Below are positions 11,454 to 24,600 of a stretch of DNA of 64,000 nt, one piece after another (within the stretch, counting starts at the first letter, position 1; each line of letters opens with the position of its first letter). Origin of the DNA: Membranipora membranacea. Lineage: Eukaryota; Bryozoa; Gymnolaemata; Cheilostomatida; Membraniporidae. The stretch covers positions 20,088,001 through 20,152,000 of the forward strand of contig OU612065.1 of NCBI GenBank assembly GCA_914767715.1. The letters are read 5' to 3'. The notes beneath the pieces were generated by a model. The model did no database searches. It saw only the letters and a list, made by a program, of their open reading frames with translations, and had not been told where the DNA came from. Position numbers and translations under genes: made by a program.

Positions 11454-14400
11454 TCAGCTTGTAGTTGACATTTTACTACTGGAAGTCGAGGTGATAGTAT
11501 CCATATCATCAGAGGGAGGCACCCCACTGTCGTCCGGAGCACTGGTTCTAGACATTGCACTGTTAGCTGCTGACGGCTGTCTCAGCAGTGGTGTAGAGGC
11601 ATCTGATCTGTTCTCTTTAGTATCCATTAACTTACGCCGCTGTAAAAATAATCATCAGTATCATTTATTGGAGTTATCTTCCTCTAATTCCTCGCAATCA
11701 CTGCTATGTTTTGTTTGAGCCAATGATAGGTTATCTTACAGGTGGCCAAAATATTATATGCAAGATTTTATTTCCTTGAACTGCCCATTTGAATTGAGGT
11801 GCGAGACTAGATATATAATGGAGGTTGTCACATTTAGAGAATAATTTTGCTTATGATGTTAAGCTCTTTATTCTACATTCGAAGTTTTGAAAAGAAATTT
11901 TAGGTTGTCACATGTTCTATGTCCAGTGTACACAATCACCTTACCTTGGCTTCTGGTGTATTGAGAACAGACTCAGGTAGGAGATTCAGGGCGGGTGGTG
12001 TGGAGATAGAGGAGTTCTCTTCTTCTATCAATTTGGTGACTTGCTGCAACATTTCCGGGTCCTGAGGAAAAAAAAGAGATTGTCACAGCAACTCCTTGGT
12101 CACAGCTATTGATAAATAATCAACAAGTAATGCTTAACATTCCAGTCTTGTTGATAGCAACTACTTCAAAATATTTGATTTTTCTTCTGTTTAATCTATC
12201 ATTGAAGCATGAATCAAGAATGAAATTCGTGGCGTGGTGCTTTCTTCTAACATTGCTGTGTTGCTCACAGTCCAAAACCTCTTCACAAGGTCCTACCTAT
12301 ATCAAGATTAATCCAATTGCCTGCATTGCATTTGCTCTCTTCCACTGGCGTGACCAGTGGATTGGGAGCAACTACGAATGCAGGCAAATTGACCAAACTT
12401 TGTCTAGATTCTACCCTACAGTATTTGGATAAATTCCCAAAGATCATAACAATTGACAATTTCACAAGTCTCCAACAGTTACTGCAGGTTCAACACGCAT
12501 ACCTCCGTAAACCATGGATGAGTCAGTGCTTGATCTACGGTAAACCTCTGCTTTGGGTCAACAGTAAGCAGCTTCTGTACTAGATCTTTGGCTGTAAAAG
12601 ACCAATATCAGAAATATCAGAAAAACTATTACAGCCAGTCATCAGAAGATAAATACAAAATGTTTTCTAATTGACTTATGATAACTGATCATTAACAGCA
12701 TGGTGATCTGATATGGAGAAAAATATGAGATATGTTGAACAAATATTGAAGACCGGGAGAAACTCAGCAAGGTTGTTACGAGGATTCGATCTGAAAGTTT
12801 CAACCATTTGCAGAATGGATTATCTATACATCATATGACAGCTCCAGCGTGAGACCGTCAGTGAGAAGCAAACCCATCCCAAGGAATCACCATCCAACTT
12901 ATCATCAACTCATCTTTCGCATAATCAGTCAACTCACCGTAGGGCAACCACTAAATATATCTGGCTAGTTCTAAATTGATGCAAGGTTTAAAAAAAACAA
13001 ATTACAACACAGAACGGCCTGTACAAGTGTCTCCTTGGTGGGATTTTTGATTTATATTCTAGATGCAGCTCCATACTATTAGGGAAACTATCGCCCTGAT
13101 AACACACCTTGAGGTAGGTGCTCCCAGTATTTATCTTTAAGCGCGTAATTTCCTGTCAGTATCTGGTCCCTGAGCTCCATATCTTTACGTTGTGTTGTGA
13201 ATGCTGGCCCTCCTGTTATGCTGTAACATACGAGAACATTTCAGTGATGCTTGTGACTAGGCCTACTTTTACCAGGAAGCTAGGTAGAATACAGATAATA
13301 TAATTGAGGAGGGCTTAAAAAAACAGAGAAATTGTAGTATTTCTCACTTTAATACTTTTAAAGCTAGTCTGTCTTGACAAGCTTTCGGTATCCCCCATCC
13401 AACAACAACAAAGCTTGCCAAGACAGGCTATTTCAAACCATTATTGCAGTGGCCTTTCATTATTGAATTCAAAAGTACATGTATGTGAATCAACAAAACT
13501 AATCATATAATTTAAAGTGTCATCAAGTATATTTTTGTTGTTGTTAGAAAACACTTGAAAACCTGAGGAGATCACAGTGCTATTGATAATTAGAACACTT
13601 AACCAACACAGAGTTCAGTTATTCACAAAGAGACCTTGAACTTTAGATTTCAGACGCTTACCACACAAAGAGTATGACACCTAAGGACCAGCAGTCGACA
13701 GCTTTAGTATATCCAGTCCCCATACCACTAGTCTCCACCACCTCAGGGGCCACATAGAACGGAGTACCACACAGACTCTTCAGTAGAGAGGATGTCTCCA
13801 CCATGTTACTCAAACCAAAATCTGTAACCTACAAGTAACAGATATATCATAGTCACCATCTCAAGGAGATGTTGTGTTGGCTCCGTGCCATGTGCAGTTG
13901 AGTCATTGGTTATTAAATCCTGCCAAGGAATGACTTAGAACTAGAATTTCAATTTGATTTTCTGCTGATGCAGGGCATAATATTATAAACAGAGACTGAT
14001 TCATTAGTACGACTTTTGGGTGATCAACGTTGAACAAATATTCATTGGATATTCTGCACCAGAATAGGAATGGAAAATATTTAACTAGTCAGTGATAACA
14101 AAGGGTTAGAACAAGAACATGCAAGTTGCGAGTCCCATCATAAATACCGCCCTGTTCAAAAGTTTTGTTTTTGAACAAAGAAGGATTTCGCCAAAATGTA
14201 CTAAATATTCCTTGTTCTAACCATTTCTGACAATACATTGATGTAAGATAATTACATACCTTCGCCATTTGGCATCCTGGGACAATTGATGTGAGCATTA
14301 TATTTTCAGGTTTAAGATCTCTGTGTACGATATGGTTATCATGTAGGTGCTGAAACATATACACAATCACTGCAAGTTTCACAAACAATAACTTGAGATT

Positions 14401-17400
14401 TAGCGTTGGGAAGTTCTAGAGAAGTTCTTTCCTCATAACATGGGCCAAGAAATGTATTGTGTGACATCAAATATCTCTCATCAGTCTTTATATTCTACTT
14501 TGCTTACTGATAGAACAAATTTTAGCATTTGCAAATTAAGATACTGTAAGATCTTATGATGTAACATGCTTTAATGTTCAGTATGTAAGAAATAAATTGA
14601 AGTTGTTTTGAGCTCACCTTGATGGCTAGACACATCTGGTAGAAGATAAACTTTACACATTCAGGTTCCAGCCGCACTGACGTTTTTATCAATTCAAACA
14701 GGTCCCCACCTTCGACTCTAAAATGCAGATTTGTCATACCGTGAAAAATTTCCATATTGATTAACTTATTAAATGAGGTGACAAGTTGATTTGTGTGTGA
14801 ACATTTTGAGCAAGCCATTTTTTTATTCACCACCAAGTAAGACACAGTAGATTGAGGGCACAATAGTTATCGAAGAAACTCCACCACCGCATATTTCCAG
14901 AGACAAGCCGTATGGTTTTGTTAGCATTAGAGAAAAACACAATAACTATATATTCAGATGATTGTTGGCATGGAGATGCAGAGCTATCACAAGATTGTTA
15001 AATCTATTGCGCACAACCATATAAGCCTCTACAGTAGGATGGGTCAATATTGCTGAACTTACAGTTCCATAAATATATACAGGGTTTCTTCTGTATCGAT
15101 AACATCTACCACCTTAATAACACAAGGCTACAACAGATGACGGGAGTTTTACACATGAAAACATACATAGCTCATATGTATCAAGGCTAATATCTATGGG
15201 TTACATATAGAATCAAACACTTACTCAACATTTGTGAATTTTCAAGAAATTTTATGACAATATCTCTGCCCTTCCTTTAAAATATCTACAATATCTTTAC
15301 AATATCTCTCTACGTAACAGCACTGAAATTAATCATCAAACTCTTCAAATAATAAAATTATGACTTACATGGTTTAGTTGAAGAATTATGCGCACTTCTT
15401 TCATCAAGTCCTACAAAATTGAATATTATGGGTCTTATTATTTTTCGGGGAAAGCAGTATCTTTCAGGTGGGTGATACCATATGGTGCTTAAAATTTAGG
15501 TGCAACATTAGCAAACTTGTTGCGAAATTAAATTCTACAAAACATATGACTTATCCAAATTCATGACAAGAGATCTTAGTCTAATATTTATGGAATATAG
15601 CTGAGATATCGGACTGAAGATACAGGTTAAGGAACACCAAACAACAATGCCAGGTAAGTCAGGTAGTCCAGTACACTGACTGTATACAACTAAAAACAGG
15701 TGTTTAGGAGAGAAGAATTTTGTAAAATATAACTATTTGGGTGCCCTCCTCACCTTGTTTGAGCGTGAAAAACTGAATGACTGTTTTTCTATACATTTGC
15801 ATGCAACTCGAACTTTACTTTCTCTGCATATGGCTAGCATTACTTGGCCACAGGCACCTCTGAAAAAATATACTACTATTATTACGAAAACAGATCTACG
15901 AGTTCAAATCCCCAATTAGAGAAAAATTTCAAGCTAGATAGTTTAAGACAACCAGATGTATAGATGCCTCCGGATTCTCACAAATTCACTTGTTGCACAC
16001 TGTACCAATGTAGTCAAACAGTGACATGTTACAATGTGTTATGAAAAAAATTCAAATTAAACATAATTGTTCTGGTAAGGTGGAAAGTATCATTGTATAA
16101 AGTTACTATCCTGATATCATCAGTATTCAAATGAAATATCATGCATCACATGATCGGTCTATGTCAGGGACACTCAAGAAGAATACAAACATACCTGCCC
16201 AATTCTTTAATAAACAAGTACTTTGACTTTATTGCTTCAGGTAAACCTTTGGATTCATCTTTGGCACCAACATCCATGAACATGTAGGCTAAAAATATAG
16301 GGTATAATCTTTCAATGAAAGCATAACGAGATTTCATGTGGGGGTGATGTTTGAGCAATACAGTACATCAGCTATCACGCAAAATTCATAACATGCGGAA
16401 CAGCATGACATGGTAAACGAGTTTTGATGAGTTTTGAAACTCATTCGTTAGTAGAGCAAAATAATCCTCATTACATTTTGTGTGCCAAGGTTTCAACTGT
16501 TAACAAACTTGTACCACGATGATATCTTATCCGATTAGATATTTAGCATAAATGAAAATAGTGTGTCAGGGTCGGGTTAACTCACCCCTCCAATCCTTCT
16601 TGACTAGACTGATGACATCGCCCTGTTTGAGTACAGTGAATCTTCCTTTACCAACCAGTTCCTTGTTAACGATTGTACCATTTGAGCTGAGATCCTGAAT
16701 GAATATATATCTCCCTGTACTTTTGGTCTCCTAAAGAAAGAGCAAAAAAAATTGTTATCCTCAGACATATTAAGGTCACTATCACCAGGTAGAATGCTAT
16801 CACAGCACACATCATGAGGGAGTAGTTTTACCTTATCAATCACTCAAAAACTATTGCTGGGTCCAGCAGGATATCATTGGTTCATTTCTATGTTCACTTG
16901 TTCAAAATCAGCAGTATGATTAGCTATGACTTTTACGAGTGATTAGACTCGCCTAAAACTACCGAGTAACATGTAAGAAGGCTAACTCACAACATATATT
17001 TTGAAGTGTTGTTTGGAACATGCTTTCCACAGTGAGCTCTGCTTGGTTGGTGGTATTTTGTCACGCAGCAAAAAATCACACTGATCACCTCTTCCAACTA
17101 TGTAACTATCTTTTATGAGGTCTACAACAAATGGATAATCCGGGTTATGACAAAGATGTAAATGACTTGAGGCATTGACCAACTTAAATTCCAGTCACAT
17201 TTTCAACTACAATCTACCGATGCAGTCAGTAGTTTGTAATTATCCTCTGTCACCTACTGAGATTCGATTCATCATTACTCACACAGTGAGTGTATACACG
17301 ACACAGTACCCCTAGCGCCATGATGACCATCAGAATGCCAAGAACAAAACCACAAAACTAACAGCAATACAACCAGATGACGTCCCCACAACAGGGCAAA

Positions 17401-17660
17401 ACAATCCTCTGCCGCGTTGACGTTGTAAACTCACCATGAGTGCTATTGCTGCCTATTATTGTAAGTTGACCCCAAGCCTGGGTATCTACATGGTCCTCGG
17501 GTTGGTCTTGTGAGGAGGGAGGCTGTGTGTCGAATGTGTTCTGAGATTGACTAGATGATGATGTAGTCTGGTGACTACCAGCACTTGGACCCGTAGAGGG
17601 AGTAGCTGAATCAGGCTCAGCACCCGACTCGGGCGGGCTCTGGGTGTCTCCGGAAGACAT
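11454..17660 (-). CDS. CHEK2: Checkpoint kinase 2 (CHK2), 14 exons, 556 aa
   Basis: A Ser/Thr kinase that relays ATM signals from DNA double-strand breaks to cell-cycle arrest and apoptosis; nuclear. Exons: 17435-17660, 16991-17121, 16586-16730, 16195-16288, 15754-15859, 15369-15410, 15063-15127, 14618-14717, 14260-14349, 13662-13828, 13108-13220, 12503-12591, 11945-12061, 11454-11639. Phases agree throughout; human is 543 aa. Residues 1-75 form an SQ/TQ cluster (three SQ, three TQ). An FHA domain follows, with GRGDQCDF and [16 protein letters not shown]. The kinase domain has a glycine loop (LGRGACGQV), VACK lysine, [14 protein letters not shown] and GTPFYVAPE, and ends at HPWFTE. The C-terminus is Ser/Thr-rich. 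Exon 2 starts at 17121, the only acceptor that keeps phase and the expected FHA spacing. Human T383 is replaced by Ser (K-S-L-C-G-T-P), while the T387 position is kept. A TTTTCAG acceptor just upstream of the ATG hints at a spliced 5' UTR. Confidence 0.96.
12299..12405. mobile_element. Decayed copy of TIR element family 2 (CHEK2 intron)
   Basis: The left end ATATCAAGATTAATCCAATT plus TGCCTGCATT pairs with the right end GAATGCAGGCAAATTGACCA plus AACTTTGTCT. Both ends resemble the TIRs of the copies at 27559 and 58189. About 107 bp, intronic in CHEK2. Confidence 0.6.
13365..13430. mobile_element. Hairpin repeat family 1 copy (CHEK2 intron)
   Basis: The left arm TAGTCTGTCTTGACAAGCTT and right arm AAGCTTGCCAAGACAGGCTA are near-perfect reverse complements. 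They flank a short loop with a C run (TCCCCCATCC). About 66 bp, nearly the same length as the 49030 copy. Confidence 0.8.
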
Positions 17661-18201
17661 TTCCTAGGGATTTTCACTAGCTATAAATCTCTGTTTCTGA
17701 AAACAAAAACGATACAACAATCGCTGACTAACTGCAAAATCAAATATATACATTGTGCATGCAGCTAATTCAGGCATGCTCTAATAGTATTAATGATCTA
17801 TTAGTCAAATGAACATTATTATCATTTATCACAACAGATTCCATGACCTTTCAGGGATTTCGTCCAATTTCTTGGAAAACAGATATTATAGGCCTACATG
17901 ATAGTCTCATCATATTTCATTAATTGTTATCTCGCCCTAAGTGTATGTAAGTTATGGAAGACACAAATCTTTGAGAGGAAGCATGTTGCAAATATAAGAC
18001 ACCAGGATCAATGAGACAATACCAGACTAAGCAAGTTGTCAGGCTTACAAGCATCCACTTTGCCCAAGCCCAGTATCAACCTAACGCCCCCCCCCCCCCC
18101 AACTCAAGTTTTGCAGAGTAACATTACTACTTGCAAATTCTAGGGTCCAATGCTCGTTTGGAGTGCTGTTACTGGACTTGTGTTAGGAAAAGTACATGTT
18201 A

Positions 18202-18244
<43 letters not shown>

Positions 18245-19763
18245 TGTTTGCAACCACCAGCCCACTAGCTGGGGACAATCAATCATTGAGGTGGAGCTAA
18301 ACCAGAGACTATAGATACAGAGACCTTCCACTTGCACATAAAATGCGAATAGCCAATCAGCATTATTTAATGGTCACACCCACTTCTGGTTGTAAAGTAA
18401 GCGTTGCTGCCTTGGACAGCAATGGCTTTCTCAATAAAACTTCAGGTTTTTCACCTGAGTTATTTGAGGCAATTAACCACAATCTTGATGACAAAACCAG
18501 ACCAGACAGCAACTAAGTCACTATCAACTTGTTATTGCATTCTTAGCCAGAGATTAATATTATACAGGCCTGTATTTTTGTGAGAAAGTAAAGGGGGGTT
18601 GGCAGTATAATCCATCATTGCTGCTCACTGCGATGAAATGATGGCCTGACATAGGTTAGCTGTTGTGATGAGTTTCATAGACAAAGTTTATCATGTGTGA
18701 AGACAAGGGGATACTCTTAGCCTATGTTCATAAAGTATAATATCAAAAAAATTCAAAAATTACTTTTCACCTTAAGTTTTGTCGATGACAGAGGGAAATC
18801 AGTTAACAAGAAGAAGATGCCTTCTTTTTGTTTGCGCTAAGATTTATATAAAAAATCATGGGGACAGGTACCAACCATTCAAAGTTCAAACGCATTCAAA
18901 ACTGAAGTGAGAATGGTGGCATCAGAGTAGAATGCATCGTCAGCAGATTCATACCTATTTTAAATTCTCTTTTTAAACTCTTCTTCTGTTCAGCTCACAT
19001 GCCTAGTAACTGACAAACGTAAATAAATTATTTGCATCGAGGGATGGAAGACCTCCCTCTCTGCCTCAAAGGCGACAATCAGCATTTTGCTAGAATAAAC
19101 CGTGAAAAATTAAATTTTTTGAGGATGATATTTTTCTCAGACCTATGCATTAGAAAATTTCTGTGCTGGCCTGACTGATGAATTCAATTCAGTCACCAGA
19201 ACTGGAGAAGATATCATCAGTGCTTGTTCACATATTTTCACATTGAATTGAAATTCTGTTGTCTAAATATAAGGGGGTTACATTACTAAAAGGTTTTTAT
19301 CATCCACCAAGTATTTTGTTTCTTTGATGCCTACATTTTATTTAAAAGACACATCTTAGATTTCATTTATCCCAGTTGATATTGTTGAAAGTGTGCATGT
19401 CAATGTGCATGTACTTATAAAATAAACAATTAAAGTGTTCACCTTGTCAATTTTTGGTAGTAAATTCATTGCACTGGGTACGCTTACCTCCAAGCGATTA
19501 CCACCAGAAAGGGGCGGAGCCTAATTTCCAATGTGTTCGCATCGGTTATATACATTATCATATTCATTACATCAACTTACATCGAAGACGACACCACGCT
19601 AGACCGCCTAGGGGGCGTAAGGGGCGTGCCTCAGTTTTTGGACATAAATACATAAGGTTTGGACATTGTTCCAGAATACCATCCCATGGGTAGGGCATTT
19701 GGGTTCAGAGTGGGTACATGTACCCATCCAGTAGGGCATCAGTAGTATTGTCCTCTGATTGTC
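17661..19763. other. CHEK2 upstream spacer, mostly unstructured
   Basis: No supported gene. It should contain the CHEK2 promoter. Visible features are a run of 14 C at 18087-18100, a (TA)n tract at 18204-18242, and a short GC-richer patch near 19590-19630. Small ORFs here have no family or splice support. Confidence 0.5.
18204..18242. repeat. (TA)n microsatellite
   Basis: About 39 bp of uninterrupted AT dinucleotide. A 14-bp C homopolymer lies about 105 bp to the left. Confidence 0.95.
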
Positions 19764-20553
19764 CTTAGATTTTCATATCCCGTATTGTCTGGGGCAGAAA
19801 ACTGTTATGAAAACAGTTCCCTGTGGCAGCGATAGAGCGTGGCTCGTTCCGTGTTTGTGATCTTGTCGAGACTGTAGTATGGAGCTGGTTCATTATTTCA
19901 TCGTAGGATGTGCAGAGTGCAGGGTGGGCCTCCTCTCTTGACAGTACCTTATGTAGGAGCTTTACCCTGGAGTTCTTCCGCCGAATATCTAGCTGTTCCA
20001 GCTGTAATTTCTACTTTGCTTCCGTAACACCCCTCCTCCCCTTCAATCCACAGATCATTCTCACACCTTGGTTTTGCACAATCTCGAGTGCCTCGATCTC
20101 CCTCTTTGTTGAAGGATCCCAGGCACAGGAAGCATATTCCAGATGAGGAAGGCAGAGAGACTTGTATGCAATCAGTCTGGCTCTCTCCGGTGCCCAGTAG
20201 AGAGCTCGTCTGATCATCCCAATCTGCTTTCTGGCGCTGCAGATCTTGTCGGCTATGTGGTCAGTGAACTTTAGATCTGACTGCAGTATCACTCCCAAGT
20301 ATTTGCAGTGATCTTTGTGCTCCAGCACTATATTGTCCATAGTGTACTCTGGGACTGTTCTCTGGGGATGGAAGGCAATAATCTTACACTTCTTAGCATT
20401 AAAACTCATCCCCCAGGTATTAGCCCAGGTGTTCAGTGACTCCAAGTTGGCTTGAAATCTCTCCTCATCATTTCTGTTGTCTACATTTTGGTACATCAGT
20501 GTATCATCAGCAAATAGGCCAGCAGAACAATCATTGCAAGTGGAAGGTCTCAT
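19764..20553 (-). mobile_element. 5'-truncated LINE reverse transcriptase fragment
   Basis: One reading frame holds the catalytic FADDTLMY box, then NAKKCKIIAFHPQ, CKYLGVILQSDLKF and the C-terminal HLEYASCAWDPSTK. This is the end of a non-LTR retrotransposon RT of Jockey/CR1-like type. The frame continues past one internal TAG at 20011-20013 to a TAA at 19764-19766, where NSFLPQTIRD is a typical terminal motif. The 5' part of the RT (fingers and palm up to FADD) is missing, so this is a dead, truncated copy. The coding strand is opposite to NCOA4, and the fragment sits between CHEK2 and NCOA4. The clade is an inference from motif style only. Confidence 0.9.
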
Positions 20554-21658
20554 TATCTATGGTCTCTGGCTAAACACACACAGCAATACAACCAAACCCA
20601 TATCATACAGTACTGGAATACCTCCAAAGTAAGTAACCCTAGCCCTCTCCATAATATGTCAGACTGGAGGACAAGTTTCTGCACTCGGAGGGAATTTGTT
20701 GCCCAAAAAACTCTTCTGAGTTGAGAAGAGTTCTAAATTATTAGAAAGAAACAATTACAATAATTAATCCATGAGGGGTATTGTGTGCACATCAAATTAT
20801 TTGTACAGAGTTGTTTCAATCAATTTGTGATTAACTTAATTATCTTTTTCTTACATGATTGTGTGCTATAAATACTTAATAAAAGCTAAATAGATATGAA
20901 GCTTTTGCAGTGAGTATAAATTTCTTTCTCATTCTCTAATTTCTGCCCGGATGTATCTCTTCTGTTAACTTAAGCCTCAATGGAGTATTTCAAAGAATAC
21001 TATTATTTATCGAAATTGATCAATGCCTACAAAATATCTTACTAGGGATTCCAAGCTAACAACAAATAATATTAGCAGGTGTACATTGCTCATACAGAAG
21101 ACCGGTCTTACATTTTCACAATTCTACCTGTGATTTGCTTGAAATTAATTTGCTCTACAAAAGTGGTAAGATCATAATCTGTATATCACAGAAAAGTTAC
21201 TTTGACTTTTTACACTGTTAGCATGACACATTTCCAAGATTGTTCTGACCTCAAAAGAGGCAGCAAACTATCACTTCTAATTCTTGACCTGCTGTCATCT
21301 TTGGTTTTTGTTGGTCATGTACGCAGTTTTTTTTCAGTCTCATTTATACCTTACTTACTTACTTACATATATATATATGTGTAAAGCTCTTTAGATCTTT
21401 TATGCAGCATATCACAAAAAGGCAATCTCACAACCTAAACTGAGGCTCAGTACTAACTAACAACATATAAATAAAATGAATGTACCAGCAGCAGTTATTG
21501 TCTGTTGACTGGAGGCAGAGAGAATGGATGGAGGAGGAGAGAGGATAGCATGGTGGTGGTAGATGTGGGTATTGGTCATTTGTTTGATTGTTTGACTTTG
21601 AACTGATGTTTATTGTGTTTTCAATCAGTCTAAAGGCGGAGGTTGGACTTAACACAAC
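20554..21658. other. NCOA4-like upstream region
   Basis: About 1.1 kb without coding signal between the LINE fragment and the NCOA4-like start. It presumably holds that gene's promoter and 5' UTR. AT-rich, with a short (TA)n at about 21366-21379. No recognisable iron-responsive element or other regulatory motif was picked out by eye. Confidence 0.4.
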
Positions 21659-24600
21659 ATGGAAATCTCAGAGGAGCAAGTTCGACAGATGGTGTGCGCA
21701 CGCATTGGCGAGGTAGAGAATCAAGTGCGAAGCCTGCAGGAATTGAGGAAAACTCTCCTTCAGAGAGCCTATGAGGTGAGTTGCTATGCACTAATACTCT
21801 CTTGACATGGTTGGTCGAAATGGCTTAGAGTGAGCCCTTTGGTTCGCCTACTTATATATCAGGATGTGGATCAACCTCTTGATAAAGCTTGCCTGCCTTG
21901 TACTCAAAGCAAATATCGTGTTGACAAACTTTGACTTTTCTAGCCCTCCAGTCCCCAATGTTATTGATGACTCTGTAATAATATGAGTATTCTTATATAC
22001 TATGTATAATAATAGTGTGCTTCTTGAAGTTGCCAAGTCACTTATTTTCATATGCATTTTCTTTCTTTCCATGATATAGACAAAGCAGGATATAATGAGC
22101 TCATGTGTGGCCGAGAGGGAATCTATGTATAATAAAGAGATGACCATGTTGTGTGAGGTCGATAACCTGCTGCATAGTAAGGACGATTGCCTAGTTACTC
22201 AGCTTAACAAGCTCAATCAAGTACTCGGCTGCCTCAGAAACTGCTTGGAGAGTCCTCATCCATGTGGTGACTGTCTGGAAAAGTGAGTGAATACTTTGAG
22301 GTTGTTGCCGCATTTGATTTGTTGGAAGTTGATGTTGCTTATGGTGGAAATGGTTTTTACTTCAGTTCTAGAGTAATTAATCGGCCATCTCAGTGTCTTG
22401 TCATTGTGTTCAGTTATTAATCTCCCATCTCATGTGGTCAACGTCATCAGCCATCACTCAATCAAAGTTAGATGTTCGGATGTGACTTCATTTAGACTAA
22501 AGGTTACTGACCGCAATGACCAAATCAATCAGAAATAAATAGATGACCGTTTGCCACCCTTATCAGACAGTATTATTGTCCTTACTTTGTGGCCTTATTT
22601 ACTCTTTGGTCTCAGCAAATACCCTGGAAGGTTCTTATCTGGGTATAACTGGTCATCAGGGGCACAATATTGGTTTATTTCTACTTGTGACCTCATACAG
22701 TATCGAATGTCTCTTGCTCTTCCCTTGTTGTCTGCACTCCCATGCCTCTTTGGTGTGCTTCATTTGACTGGTCGCTAGTATTACATCATGATATCATGTC
22801 TAGCAATTTTCGTATCTCCATCCTTCTTTGTTACAGAAGGTTAATAACCATGAGTTGTCATGTCCACTCACTTATATACCTCTCCAATTTTCAAAATATC
22901 CCCAGGCCAGTCAAATTCTAGTGTTAATATGCCATGCGTTCTCAGTTTGCATGGCTATTTCGGCTGTGATCCCAGTGCATAGAGTCATAAACTCGCAACA
23001 CTTTATCAGTTTGAACTTTATATAGAATTCTGTCTGACTCTAAACACTTAAAATTTAATTATTAGGTATGAAGACATCGACATGCTAAAAGTAGAAGAAG
23101 TTGACATGGAATTCAGATCTGCTCAAGAGCTTCTCAAGAACACATGCAGTATCGCCTTAAGACTTTCATCAGAAAACCCTGTAAGTTCCACACCTCGTCA
23201 GAATTCACATCTTCTTACAGCTTAATTGTCACCCATAAATACCTTCAGCTGTGTTAATGTAGCAAATTACACCAAATCAATACCAGAGTATTGTTTTCCA
23301 TTTTGTGTTGGTTAAAAGATCAGTCAAGCTTTGCATGCCTTTTTACTAAGTACATTGCATTGTATTTAATCATGCATATGGGGGCAATTTCACAATCACC
23401 GTCTTTCTTCAACAGAAATATAGTTTCTCAGAATTTGGGTATGAATTTTGTGCTTGATATAATGAAGGAACTAGATTTACACTCAAATTCTGTGAATTTG
23501 TATATTTGTTTTCGTCGATGTTATGTCTTGTTTGCTAATTATTTTCAAAACATCCTTGTTCTCCCGTTGACCTTGGCCATTTTGGTATATGTTGGTTACA
23601 TACACGTCATAGATTTCGTTGACCTTGGCCATTTTGGTATATGTTGGTTACATACACGTCATAGATTTCTTGGCTCACATGCCGTGATTATGCAGAGGTG
23701 CCCTGGCAACCACTTAGCCTGTTGTTTTTTTATTTTGAATTAATGAATTTATCAAGCTGTTGACCTTGGTCGTTTTATGTTTGCCAAACTCAAAGGTTGG
23801 TTAGCTTATATGTCAAAAACTTGATAAAACGATAAATAACTAATGATAGAATATACATGAACTTATTAAAAATTTATACCTAATCCTTCACATCATTTGA
23901 AGATGGAGGTATCCGACGGTGAAATGACTAAATGGCTACTGACTCCAACAAACAATCATTCTACTGAGGATAACGTGAGAGCTGGGCAGGAGGACTTTAC
24001 ATCCACCGAATGGCTCACCAAGCATCACTCACAAGCTAAGCCAGGTAAGAAATTTCAAAGCAAACCCACTACCCACCACACCCATGCATCAGATTATATA
24101 GCCTATGTTTCTGTGATAGTCGCAATAGATTCTTAGCTTATCTGATAGATGTAGATGTTCGTTGATTTTTGCTTTTCAGGCCATTCCTGCTCAAGAAATA
24201 TTGCAGCCACCAAGTAATTCAAAACGTGCCCTGCCTGATTATAAAACACAGTAACACATCCTTACTTGCTGATAATAAATGACTATGCCAGAGCTTGGGG
24301 GTCAATCCTTTGTGATGATTTATGGCTAATTGTGGGCCTTCCCTTTTTATGCATAGCTGTCATTTATATCATCAAAACAAGATCAGTACTATGTACCTGA
24401 AACTGGACATGTGTTTACTGCGCACATGTCAGTTTTGCACGTTGCTATTGGTACATGCATTGCCAATATAGGATAATTACAGTAGTTCATAACATCAACT
24501 ACAATACTGCGTGCTTATTGGCTACACGTTGTTTACAAAACGATGGGCTCTGAAACTGTACCATACTAGGTACACGTGCAAATACATTCAAACAAATGAT

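Noticed and set aside
11491-11718. 75-aa + strand ORF
   Set aside because: Antisense shadow of the last CHEK2 exon.
16982-17182. Upstream extension of CHEK2 exon 2 (to 17182)
   Set aside because: The acceptor before TTGGTC breaks the phase with exon 1. The acceptor at 17122-17123 keeps phase and the normal FHA spacing.
23291-23743. 150-aa + strand ORF in NCOA4-like intron 3
   Set aside because: It includes the 52-bp tandem duplication, has biased hydrophobic composition and no family resemblance. The flanking exons splice in phase without it.
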